Below are positions 1 to 6,373 of a stretch of DNA of 6,607 bases, piece by piece. The notes under the pieces were generated by a model that saw only the letters and a program-made list of their open reading frames with translations, made no database searches and was not told the origin of the DNA. The stretch is from Bacillota bacterium. GTDB taxonomy: Bacteria; Bacillota; Dethiobacteria; Dethiobacterales; Dethiobacteraceae. The stretch covers positions 1 to 6,607 of the forward strand of contig QLUI01000102.1 in assembly GCA_018725345.1 (NCBI GenBank), read 5' to 3'. The position numbers and the translations under genes were made by a program. Each line of letters starts with the position of its first letter. The first letter of the stretch is position 1.

Positions 1-26
1 ACAAGCAGGAAGCAGCAGTCTTTATT

Positions 27-79
27 GAATGGTAGCCGATAAAATCGGCTCCAGGGTTCAAATCCCTGCCTCTCCGCCA
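27..79 (+). tRNA. 3' half of a serine-type tRNA (5' half not recognisable)
   Basis: Read back from the CCA at 77-79: discriminator G76, a seven-base acceptor 3' strand CCTCTCC (69-75), a T stem CAGGG/CCCTG (52-56 and 64-68) and a TTCAAAT loop. Before that is a perfect 7-bp variable arm AGCCGAT/ATCGGCT with an AAA loop (34-50). A long variable arm with discriminator G is the serine pattern. Bases 1-33 do not show the expected serine D arm (GAGTGG...AAGGC type) or an anticodon arm with a normal seven-base loop. Either the gene is broken, or this is a 3' copy left by integration, or the tRNA is atypical. Bases 7-17 (AGGAAGCAGCA) recall the conserved SRP RNA core, but the rest does not fold as one. 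The left half cannot be judged because the window starts here. Confidence 0.55.
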
Positions 80-101
80 ATTTTTGGCATTGCCAAAAAT
101 T
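79..101. repeat. 10-bp hairpin just after the tRNA end
   Basis: AATTTTTGGC (79-88) pairs perfectly with GCCAAAAATT (92-101) around a three-base loop. It begins at the last base of the tRNA CCA. No T-run follows on the + strand, so it is not a classical intrinsic terminator, although it could block or process the tRNA transcript. The rest of the gap up to the first gene (102-180) is A-rich and holds nothing else that I can name. Confidence 0.5.
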
Positions 102-185
102 AGCAAAGAAATCAAACAGATATTCAAAAAAGAATTTTAACCTGAAAAAATAATTTAGGAAAAAGGCGGGCTTTTCCCCGTAAAA

Positions 186-192
186 AAGGAGG
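186..192 (+). promoter_or_regulatory. Shine-Dalgarno site of the fucosidase gene
   Basis: AAGGAGG is a near-perfect match to the anti-SD sequence, four bases before the ATG at 197. It fixes the start codon of the gene. Confidence 0.8.
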
Positions 193-196
193 AAAT

Positions 197-1513
197 ATGG
201 ATGTTATAAAACCAAAAAAGACAGTAGGAGATACAGGTTGGTTTGTGCAAGATAGGTTCGGATTGTTTATCCACTGGGGACTTTATGCACTTCCGGCAAG
301 ACATGAGTGGGTGAAACACCAAGAAGAAATACCGGATGAAAAGTATGATGTTTATTTTAAGTATTTTGATCCTGACCTGTATGATCCCAACCTGTGGGCA
401 AAGGCCGCGTATAACGCAGGTATGAAATACTTTGTTATTACAACAAAACACCATGAAGGATTTTGTTTATGGGATTCAAAACTTACAGACTATAAAGCAC
501 CAAATACACCCGCTAAAAAAGATCTTCTGACGCCCATGGTAGAAGCATTTAGAAATTATGGTTTTAAGGTTGGCTTTTATCATTCGCTTATAGACTGGCA
601 CCACCCTGATTTTATTATAGACTCACTTCATTCTATGCGAAATTATCCTGACAGGGATAAATTCAATCAGAAAAGAGATCAGAAAAAATACATAGAGTAT
701 CTACATGGACAGGTAAGAGAACTTTTAACACAGTTTGGGAAGATTGATATTATGTGGTTTGATTTTAGTTATCCCTCTGACCCCAATAGGCCCAAAGACT
801 GGATTGGTAAAGGAAGAAAAGAATGGGAGAGTGAAAGGCTTCTAAAAATAGTAAGGGAACTTCAGCCTTATGTTATTTTAGATGATAGGCTTGATTTGGC
901 AGACATAGAAGGTGCATGGGATATAAAAACGCCTGAACAATACAAGCCAAGAGAATGGCCAAAAGTAGATGGTACTCCGGTTGTATGGGAAGCCTGTCAG
1001 ACATTTTCAGGTTCATGGGGATACCATAGAGACGAGTATACCTGGAAATCAGAAGAACAACTTATACAGATGCTTGTAGATACTGTAAGCAAGGGCGGAA
1101 ATCTTTTGTTAAATGTAGGTCCTACCGGAAGGGGCGATATTGACCATAGAGCATTAAACAGGCTTGAGGCATTTGGCAAATGGATGAAGTATAATAACAG
1201 GTCAATATATGGATGCACACAGGCACCTGAGGAACTTAAAGCTCCGCAGGATTGCAGATTTACATATAATCCGGATACAAACAGACTTTATGTCCACATA
1301 TTTGCATGGCCATTTATTCATCTTCACTTAGATGGGCTTGCAGGCAGGGTAGAATATGCCCAACTTTTGAATGATGCATCAGAGATAAAGATAGGTATGG
1401 ATCCCTGGTTAGTGCAACAGATGGGCAAAAAGTATGAAAATACTCTGACGCTTACTCTTCCTGTCCGAAAACCAGATGTAACAGTTCCGGTTATAGAATT
1501 ATTTTTGAAATAA
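197..1513 (+). CDS. GH29 alpha-L-fucosidase, predicted cytoplasmic
   Basis: Retaining exo-alpha-L-fucosidase that would release fucose from oligosaccharides. The 438 residues fit a compact GH29 enzyme: a catalytic (beta/alpha)8 barrel at about 12-340 and a small C-terminal beta domain at about 345-438. Visible family motifs are FGLFIHWGLY (21-30, with His26), TKHHEGF (83-89, with His85 and His86), FYHS (127-130), the nucleophile segment IDIMWFDF with Asp189 as predicted nucleophile, WEACQTF...SWGY (264-276), and GGNLLLNVGPTGRGD (300-314). The acid/base residue is poorly conserved in GH29 and I do not assign it. There is no signal peptide or membrane anchor, so it probably acts inside the cell on imported fragments. 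It is the first of three + strand genes; the URO-D-like gene starts 137 bases downstream, across a repeat. The family call is firm; the exact linkage and glycan are unknown. Confidence 0.93.
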   Translation: MDVIKPKKTVGDTGWFVQDRFGLFIHWGLYALPARHEWVKHQEEIPDEKYDVYFKYFDPDLYDPNLWAKAAYNAGMKYFVITTKHHEGFCLWDSKLTDYKAPNTPAKKDLLTPMVEAFRNYGFKVGFYHSLIDWHHPDFIIDSLHSMRNYPDRDKFNQKRDQKKYIEYLHGQVRELLTQFGKIDIMWFDFSYPSDPNRPKDWIGKGRKEWESERLLKIVRELQPYVILDDRLDLADIEGAWDIKTPEQYKPREWPKVDGTPVVWEACQTFSGSWGYHRDEYTWKSEEQLIQMLVDTVSKGGNLLLNVGPTGRGDIDHRALNRLEAFGKWMKYNNRSIYGCTQAPEELKAPQDCRFTYNPDTNRLYVHIFAWPFIHLHLDGLAGRVEYAQLLNDASEIKIGMDPWLVQQMGKKYENTLTLTLPVRKPDVTVPVIELFLK

Positions 1514-1520
1514 CTTAGGC

Positions 1521-1610
1521 ACAATCATTGCAAGCGACTGAAAAGAGCGTGGTAATCCCGCATAAGCATGAGATTGCTTCTTCGTTCGCAATGACAGGAT
1601 TGCTTCGGGA
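1521..1610. repeat. Degenerate palindromic intergenic repeat of a dispersed type
   Basis: The gap between the first two genes has imperfect inverted arms: TCATTGCAAGCGA near 1525-1537 and TTCGTTCGCAATGA near 1581-1594. It also contains the phrases GAGATTGCTTC (1570-1580) and ATTGCTTCGGGA (1599-1610). From memory, phrases of the type 'attgcttcgtcgcttcg...gcaatgaca' are seen in dispersed intergenic repeats of several bacterial groups; this copy would be a diverged member. Only one copy is in the window, so its dispersed nature is inferred. It lies inside the presumed operon, where the transcript could fold into a stem. Confidence 0.6.
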
Positions 1611-1636
1611 GCCCTCTGCTATTGCAACAACAGAAT

Positions 1637-1642
1637 AGGAGA
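1637..1642 (+). promoter_or_regulatory. Shine-Dalgarno site of the URO-D-like gene
   Basis: AGGAGA lies eight bases before the ATG at 1651. It supports this start and shows that the gene has its own initiation site despite the repeat upstream. Confidence 0.7.
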
Positions 1643-1650
1643 AAAAGAAT

Positions 1651-2703
1651 ATGAGTAGGCAGATTGCATTAGATATTATCAACTTAAAATCGGCGCAAAG
1701 GCTCGGGCATACCGATTATAGCATGGAGTATCATGACGAATATATTAGAAAAATTACCGGATTGGAAAAAGACCATCCAGATGCAATGAAAAAATTTTAC
1801 GACGCATGGGAATACGACTTTTTGTGGAACACGGATGACGGGCTTTATGGCAACTGGCTTGAAAGAGGTAGAGCAACAGATATGGGGCATGCTGTTTATG
1901 CTGATGATAGTAGTGATAAAAAACAGGCACAGGAATGTCCATTTAAAACACAAGATGATGTGTGGTCTTTTGACCCGATTAAAGAATACGGACTGCCTGA
2001 TTTTAAGGAACAGGTTACCGAGTATGAACGGTTAAACAGGGAAAAAAGAGAAAAATTTTCCAATCAGCTTGTGACAGGCGGCTATTATAAAACAATTATT
2101 TCAGGCGCAATACAGTCATTTGGGTGGGATATGCTTTTAATGGCTGCTGCTGATGCGGATAAATTTGAAAAGGTTCTTGACAGATTTTTCAAGTTTACCC
2201 TTCATTATATGAAAGCATGGGCAGAAACAAGTGTTGAGGTTGTTATACAGCACGATGACTTTGTATGGACATCAGGCGCTTTTATACATCCTGACTTTTA
2301 TAGAAAAGCAATCATCCCGCGATATGCAGAACTGTGGAAACCATTGCATAAAGCAGGAAAAAAAGTTTTATTTTGTTCAGATGGAAATTTCATAGAATTT
2401 GCAGGTGATGTAGTAAAGGCAGGAGCAGATGGGCTTATATTTGAGCCGGTAAATGATTTTGAGTTCATAGTGGAAAGGTTTGGAGATTCTGTTTGCCTTG
2501 TCGGAAGCTCGGTTGACTGCAGGGATATGACTTTCGGAAAATGGGATAAAGTAAAGGCAGACATTGACAAGACGCTTAAATTAGCAAAAAAATGTAAAGC
2601 AGTTATATTTGCTGTTGGCAATCATATACCTGCGAATATTCCTGATGATATGTGTCAATTATACATAGATTATTTAAAAAAGAACTGGTTTAGAAAAATT
2701 TAA
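1651..2703 (+). CDS. URO-D/corrinoid methyltransferase-fold family protein, substrate unknown
   Basis: A 350-residue protein with the TIM-barrel pattern of the uroporphyrinogen decarboxylase superfamily, which includes HemE and the MtaA/MtbA/CmuA methyltransferases. Seen in the sequence: a helical N-terminal part, VIQHDDFVWTSG (198-209) followed by FIHPDFYRKAIIPRY (211-225), the core strand KVLFCSDGN (238-246), the KAGADGLIFEP turn (256-266), and the C-terminal GNHIPANIP (323-331), which resembles the closing N-x-I-x-P motif of the family. The methyltransferase zinc motif His-x-Cys is altered: Cys242 is present but the usual His two residues earlier is Leu240. It is unlikely to be HemE, since the HemE N-terminal arginine motif is absent and no haem genes are nearby. 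Next to a fucosidase it may act on a sugar or a methylated sugar, but that is inference only. No corrinoid protein is in the window. Confidence 0.8.
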   Translation: MSRQIALDIINLKSAQRLGHTDYSMEYHDEYIRKITGLEKDHPDAMKKFYDAWEYDFLWNTDDGLYGNWLERGRATDMGHAVYADDSSDKKQAQECPFKTQDDVWSFDPIKEYGLPDFKEQVTEYERLNREKREKFSNQLVTGGYYKTIISGAIQSFGWDMLLMAAADADKFEKVLDRFFKFTLHYMKAWAETSVEVVIQHDDFVWTSGAFIHPDFYRKAIIPRYAELWKPLHKAGKKVLFCSDGNFIEFAGDVVKAGADGLIFEPVNDFEFIVERFGDSVCLVGSSVDCRDMTFGKWDKVKADIDKTLKLAKKCKAVIFAVGNHIPANIPDDMCQLYIDYLKKNWFRKI

Positions 2704-2749
2704 CCTGCTTTCTTAAGAATTTCAACAGCCAAAAACATAGAGAAAAGAG

Positions 2750-3409
2750 ATGTCACACTTTCTAAAAGAGATTACCAACATTATAATTTCAAGCATAGAG
2801 AAGAACGGGCCTGTTGCAATATTTATCGGCGGGATTATAGAACAAATAATTGCTCCGATTCCATCACCTCTTATTGCAACTGTTGGTGGGTTTTTGCTTA
2901 TTCCCGAGGAGGCAAACTTTATTTCTGCTTTATGGATTGGATTTATAAAAGTGGCGCTTCCCTATACAGTTGCCGCTACAATGGGTGTAAGTTTTGTATA
3001 TTTTATTGCATACTTTGGTGGAAGGGCTTTGATTGAAAAGTTTAAAATGTATTTAGGTTTTTCATGGAAAGATATAGAGGAGATAAGTAAAAAGTTTGGC
3101 GGTGGCGCATTTGATGCTGTTATGATATTTTTATTAAGGGCAGTTCCTGTTGTACCCATATCCATAATTTCAGCCGTGTGTGGTTTTATAAGAACAAAAA
3201 TAGTTTTGTTTTATGTCTTTTCTCTTTTTGGAATACTTGTTCGAAGTGTCATCCTTGCAATGGTTGGCTGGCAGATGCAGGAAGGATATAAGGCTATAAT
3301 AGGCGGTCTTGATAAAGTAGAAGATATGATAAAGGTTGTTTCTATCTTTCTTATCCTATTTCTGTTTTACCTTGGATACAGGAACAGAGGCAGGTTTTTA
3401 AAAAAATAG
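2750..3409 (+). CDS. DedA-family (VTT/SNARE-associated) inner-membrane protein
   Basis: A 219-residue polytopic membrane protein of the DedA/VTT family, whose members act as lipid scramblases/flippases or in membrane homeostasis and proton-dependent resistance. The hydrophobic segments are at about 20-52 (family-typical re-entrant hairpin), 58-90, 121-147, 150-175 and 194-210. Matching motifs are EQIIAPIPSP (31-40, with the membrane-embedded Glu31), FGGRALIEKF (89-98) and LLRAVPVVPISIISAVCG (128-145), which stands for the F-x-R-x-x-P helix of DedA. The length is usual for the family. The gene starts 46 bases after the URO-D-like gene with a weak purine-rich site (AGAAAAGAG, 2741-2749), which suggests co-transcription. 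No specific role in fucose metabolism is known for DedA proteins, so the pairing may be incidental. Confidence 0.85.
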   Translation: MSHFLKEITNIIISSIEKNGPVAIFIGGIIEQIIAPIPSPLIATVGGFLLIPEEANFISALWIGFIKVALPYTVAATMGVSFVYFIAYFGGRALIEKFKMYLGFSWKDIEEISKKFGGGAFDAVMIFLLRAVPVVPISIISAVCGFIRTKIVLFYVFSLFGILVRSVILAMVGWQMQEGYKAIIGGLDKVEDMIKVVSIFLILFLFYLGYRNRGRFLKK

Positions 3410-3418
3410 CGTAAATTC

Positions 3419-3490
3419 TCAGTCAACTGCGTTGACTGAAGGCACAAAGCATGAGAAAAAAAGATAAAAAGACAGTCCACTGTGTGCCTT
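3419..3490. repeat. Hairpin plus nested inverted repeat after the DedA gene
   Basis: TCAGTCAAC (3419-3427) and GTTGACTGA (3431-3439) form a perfect 9-bp stem with a TGC loop. A second pair, AAGGCACA (3439-3446) and TGTGCCTT (3483-3490), encloses an A-rich spacer. The position, ten bases after the DedA stop, suits transcript ending, but there is no T-run after either stem. It could be an unusual terminator or leftover repeat sequence. Confidence 0.5.
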
Positions 3491-3527
3491 AGTAAGCATT
3501 TTCATAATTAATGTTACGTATTATTTG

Positions 3528-3556
3528 TTGACTTTTAACTGAAATTCTGGTATGAT
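3528..3556 (+). promoter_or_regulatory. Sigma-70-type promoter of the IS630 relic
   Basis: TTGACT (3528-3533) and TATGAT (3551-3556) are separated by 17 bases, five of six matches at each box. It lies 25 bases before the transposase ATG, so it is the natural promoter of the element. Now that the gene is broken, it would read on towards the 3' end of the convergent beta-helix gene. Confidence 0.65.
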
Positions 3557-3580
3557 ATTTCCTGTAAGAAAGGGGATATC

Positions 3581-3643
3581 ATGCCAAGAAAGAGTCCGTT
3601 TGAAATTGTTTTGACCAGTAAAGAGCGAGAGCATTTCATATGA
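3581..3643 (+). pseudogene. N-terminal remnant of an IS630-family transposase
   Basis: Twenty codons, MPRKSPFEIVLTSKEREHFI, then TGA. This is the characteristic beginning of IS630-type transposases (MPRK-PF-I-LT--ER), just before the helix-turn-helix. An AAGGGG ribosome site stands five bases upstream of the ATG (3570-3575). The reading frame then stops at the deletion junction. The rest of the N-terminal domain and the catalytic core are gone. Confidence 0.75.
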
Positions 3644-3845
3644 TTTTCCAAACCTTCAAGGAGTAGAAAAACGCTTGCTGGATTTTCAAACCAAATATCA
3701 AGAGATTGCTCGTCCCTTTAATTGGAAATTTACTCGTAAAGACCTTAAAGAAAAAATTAAACTTGTTAGTGACCATATCATTGATCAATATCAACCGGTA
3801 ATGTTCCAATCCGCTACTGAATCTTTGGCGAATGTCTATGCATAA
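3642..3845 (+). pseudogene. C-terminal remnant of the same IS630-family transposase
   Basis: Sixty-seven codons in a different frame from the start fragment, beginning DFPNLQGVEKRLLDFQTKYQ and continuing EIARPFNWKFTRKDL. This matches the end of IS630 transposases, where a helix with LL-F---Y---A-PF-W-(F/Y)T follows the last catalytic Glu. It runs to a TAA only a few bases from the right inverted repeat, as in an intact element. It has no start codon of its own and is not expected to make protein. Confidence 0.7.
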
Positions 3846-3857
3846 AATACGTAACAC

Positions 3858-4031
3858 AATTTATGAAGTAGACCACTAAGCAATTCTTAAAGGCGTTCGC
3901 TGAATATCTGCGTGAGGCGGTCCTTGCTTGCATCGTCTGATCGCCCCGCTATAATTCCCTTTATGATGGACTATTTGCCCTAGATTCCGACCCAATAGTT
4001 ACTATTTTTTAGAGAAGATTATTGCTTGGTT
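3858..4031. other. Gap between the IS relic and the beta-helix gene; no gene recognised
   Basis: About 170 bases of intermediate composition. There is a short open stretch on the + strand starting KQFLKAFAEYLREAV near 3879 and ending in TGA near 3939, which I cannot assign. A weak 5-bp stem with a T-run (AATAG/CTATT then TTTT, near 3994-4011) is the only terminator-like feature, and it faces the + strand. The change to G+C-rich sequence happens here. Confidence 0.4.
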
Positions 4032-6167
4032 TTAATTTTTGCCCGTTACCGGTCTCGGGCCAACTTCAGAGAGGTCAATCGGGACGAAACCCAGTTTTAG
4101 AGCGGGCGAGTCCGCCGCTAACGTGAAATCCCGTTTGTTGAGATTTCGGAATTTCGGGTTTACCACGATTGAATGGAGGTCCCGCCCCATGGCCTGCCAC
4201 TGCTTTAACGTCAGATTCTTCCCGCCAACTTTAAAATACGGTCTTCTTTTAACCGCATAGAAGAGGTTTAAATCACTATGAATGCGGCCGGCCTCTTTTT
4301 CCACGGTATGATTTGAAAGGAAGAACGGTTCCCCGCTACTCACCATGATATTGCGTATCCATGTGAATCCCCGATGCGGCTCAATCCGGGTATAAATGGC
4401 CACTGCTTCACCGCCAAATGCCCAGATATTGTTCCGAACCATGTTCTCGCGACCGTAATGTTGATGGAACGGCTGACGGTCCGCATCATAACAGACGTTA
4501 TTCTCGATAAGCAGATGACTGGAACCTTCATCAGGATAGATACACCAACCACCATAGTGGGCTGATGACACGTTATAGATTAAGTTGTTGCGCAAAACCG
4601 TTCCCGACTGAACTCCGAGCGTGTAGATTCCCCCCATATCGGAAAGCAGTTTGTGCCCGATATCATGAATGTGGTTGAACGCAATCAGGTTGTCCCTGCT
4701 CACATTTTCCTGGTATCCCCACTCCCAGCCGCACGATATGCCGGAATAAAACAGGTCGTGGATATGATTGTGGCAGATCGCTACGGTATGGGCGTTCATA
4801 GAGAGAACCCCCACCGCACTGTGAAAAATCCGGCCGCCGCGCGCAATCTCGTTGTCGGTTACCTGATGATGACCGGTCTGCCGTATTTTAACGTCCGGAT
4901 CGCAGGCCGCGGCACCGTTAATTTTGACACCGCCGGCTCCCATGTCATGGATGGTGTTGCCAACCACGCGAATCCCATGGCAGGCATCCGCAATTTCAAC
5001 ACCGTACCAACCAATGTGTTCAATGGCACACTGCTCAATCGCGCAGAACCGGGCCCCCTCAAAATAAATGACTCCTGGAACATCACACGCTGCCTGAGCC
5101 GCACTGGCTTTGACCCCGCGGTTGTGCTGACGGCTATGCGGGGTCCGGGACGCATCCGGTCCTATGAACGTGGCCCTGTCAGACGGATCCGGGTGGCGCC
5201 AATCGGTATGGGCAAACCGGATACCTTCAAATCGGATGTGTTCAACGTACTGATTCTCTTCCGGTTTTCCCACCAATGCCAGTAATTGAAGACATCGCGG
5301 GGCGATAATCTCCGTCTTGCCTGGCGTCTCGCCCCCGCGGGGCAGATAATACAACCGGCCCTCTTTACGAGACAAATACCACTCGCCGGGTTCGGACAAT
5401 TCCTCAAACACATTGTCCAGATAATAGTCGGCCAGTTGGCCGCTATATGACCCCACCAGCGCCGACCAACTCGGACGCTGCATGGTCACCAGGTTGGAGT
5501 CCGGGTCAAATGCCGCAATTCCCGAACGCTCCTCAATCCAGAAATGGAGATAAACCACTTCCACGTCGGTCAAATTGCGGAACGGGCGCACTTCACCGGG
5601 GTTACAGATAAACTGGGTTTGACCGCCGCCACCCCATCCGGCGGGGAGTTTCATGCCAAGAGCTTCTTTCATCCGAAAAAGTCCTTTTTTAGGGAGGCGC
5701 GGCCGCTCCGCCCGGCGTCCATTAACGAACAATTGCCGGAAACACCACTTGCCTTCCGCCACTTCCGGAAGATCAACCACCCATAATGCCGTCTTGCGGT
5801 TGATGGTCGTCGTTTTCCAACCGGTAATGCGTTCCCCGCCACTGATTACCGGTTTCTCATTCCGGTAAGGCTTGAACGTAACCGGCCAGGAATCCTCAGC
5901 ACTCAATATCAGCGGAGTCTTCATCGCATAGACTCCCCCCCGCAGATACACCTCAACCGGCTTCGAAAGACATTCGTCTGTTTGCCACCGATTCGAATCA
6001 TAGTTCCTTCCCGGCTTCATCAGGTGAAGCATGTTTTGGATACCGTTCAATGTCGCCAAAGGCCCATCGTTTTTTTTCGCGTTCGGTTCCGGCAACCGCC
6101 CGGACCATGCATCGTTGCCCTCAGGGGACACGTAAAGTTTCAACATACTTTCTTCGTTGGTGTTCAT
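4032..6167 (-). CDS. Right-handed parallel beta-helix protein, GH141-like glycoside hydrolase candidate
   Basis: A 711-residue protein. The N-terminal LYVSPEGNDAWSGRLPEPNA (11-30), with GPLATL (35-40), is the usual opening of large beta-helix carbohydrate enzymes. An inserted beta-rich region (about 110-290, GEWYLSRKEGRLYYLP at 261-276) precedes the helix coils (about 305-610, repeating 'I--N-IHD-G--G' units such as VVGNTIHDMGAGGVKING, 401-418). The segment SDMGGIYTLG (509-518) ... IYPDEGSS (543-550) ... HQHYGRENMVRNN (568-580) holds conserved Asp/Glu/His residues typical of GH141-like proteins. Characterised GH141 members include an alpha-L-fucosidase and a xylanase. AGGAGA (6172-6177), four bases before the ATG, supports this start. 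No signal peptide is seen, which is unusual for a polysaccharide enzyme. G+C is higher than in the left-hand genes, and the strand is opposite. The fold is secure; enzymatic specificity is inference. Confidence 0.8.
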   Translation of the reverse strand: MNTNEESMLKLYVSPEGNDAWSGRLPEPNAKKNDGPLATLNGIQNMLHLMKPGRNYDSNRWQTDECLSKPVEVYLRGGVYAMKTPLILSAEDSWPVTFKPYRNEKPVISGGERITGWKTTTINRKTALWVVDLPEVAEGKWCFRQLFVNGRRAERPRLPKKGLFRMKEALGMKLPAGWGGGGQTQFICNPGEVRPFRNLTDVEVVYLHFWIEERSGIAAFDPDSNLVTMQRPSWSALVGSYSGQLADYYLDNVFEELSEPGEWYLSRKEGRLYYLPRGGETPGKTEIIAPRCLQLLALVGKPEENQYVEHIRFEGIRFAHTDWRHPDPSDRATFIGPDASRTPHSRQHNRGVKASAAQAACDVPGVIYFEGARFCAIEQCAIEHIGWYGVEIADACHGIRVVGNTIHDMGAGGVKINGAAACDPDVKIRQTGHHQVTDNEIARGGRIFHSAVGVLSMNAHTVAICHNHIHDLFYSGISCGWEWGYQENVSRDNLIAFNHIHDIGHKLLSDMGGIYTLGVQSGTVLRNNLIYNVSSAHYGGWCIYPDEGSSHLLIENNVCYDADRQPFHQHYGRENMVRNNIWAFGGEAVAIYTRIEPHRGFTWIRNIMVSSGEPFFLSNHTVEKEAGRIHSDLNLFYAVKRRPYFKVGGKNLTLKQWQAMGRDLHSIVVNPKFRNLNKRDFTLAADSPALKLGFVPIDLSEVGPRPVTGKN

Positions 6168-6301
6168 ACCATCTCCTCTTCACGCACAGGCAACCGCCAG
6201 AGACCATGGTCTTGAATTCCCACCGTGGCAAGCATATCGGCGGCCCGAGCAAATTGTATGTCCTGTTGGATACTGTAAGGCGTCCCGGCCTCAAGATATG
6301 G
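6164..6301 (-). pseudogene. Tail of an unidentified upstream gene, overlapping the beta-helix start
   Basis: An open stretch of 45 codons after a TAG at 6302-6304, ending with ...QDHGLWRLPVREEEMV and TGA. The stop overlaps the next start as ATGA, the arrangement of translationally coupled operon genes, and the composition matches the G+C-rich block. This suggests the end of a gene whose front was lost at the composition boundary near 6310-6340. Alternatively, a small gene may start at a GTG (6313-6315), seven bases after AGAGGAGG (6323-6330), in the adjacent frame with one frameshift. I do not recognise the family. Confidence 0.4.
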
Positions 6302-6341
6302 CTACAGATTGACACTCCAGAACCTCCTCTTTTCACTTTCT

Positions 6342-6370
6342 ATTTTAGCAGAACCGTAAGCAAAAGTTAA
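6342..6370 (-). promoter_or_regulatory. Possible promoter reading towards the beta-helix gene
   Basis: On the - strand, TTAACT (6365-6370) and TAAAAT (6342-6347) are 17 bases apart, four and five matches to the sigma-70 boxes. A strong ribosome site, AGAGGAGG (6323-6330), follows. In AT-rich DNA such matches arise often by chance. Confidence 0.3.
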
Positions 6371-6373
6371 ATT

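Larger units (their letters stand above)
3511..3857 (+). mobile_element. Internally deleted IS630-type element (MITE-like relic)
   Basis: A unit of about 347 bp bounded by inverted repeats: TGTTACGTATT at 3512-3522 and its exact complement at 3846-3856, with further partial matching inward. It contains a promoter, a ribosome binding site, the start of an IS630-family transposase and its last 67 codons, with the middle (including the catalytic DDE core) missing. A TA dinucleotide is at 3509-3510. The right flank is less tidy, with TA at 3862-3863, so the expected TA target duplication is not exact. It cannot move by itself but could be mobilised by an intact relative. Confidence 0.75.

Noticed and set aside
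1..79. Reading the left end as tRNA-Sec or tmRNA
   Set aside because: No TCA anticodon loop is present. The discriminator is G rather than the A expected of tmRNA, and the variable arm and acceptor strand fit a serine tRNA better.
2298..2621. A 107-codon - strand open frame inside the URO-D-like gene
   Set aside because: Its composition is that of an antisense shadow (Ser/Thr/Phe-rich, no domain), and the + strand gene is well supported by family motifs and a ribosome site.
3636..3857. A 73-codon - strand frame over the IS630 relic
   Set aside because: It is the antisense of the clear C-terminal transposase remnant.
4653..5285. A 210-codon + strand open frame opposite the beta-helix gene
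   Set aside because: It lies wholly inside the 711-aa gene on the other strand. It has no family motif, and long antisense frames are common in G+C-richer coding DNA.
6121..6336. A 71-codon - strand frame starting at GTG 6336
   Set aside because: It runs into the beta-helix coding region in another frame and has no recognisable motif. The ATGA-overlapping frame explains the region better, although a shared GTG start with a frameshift is noted.
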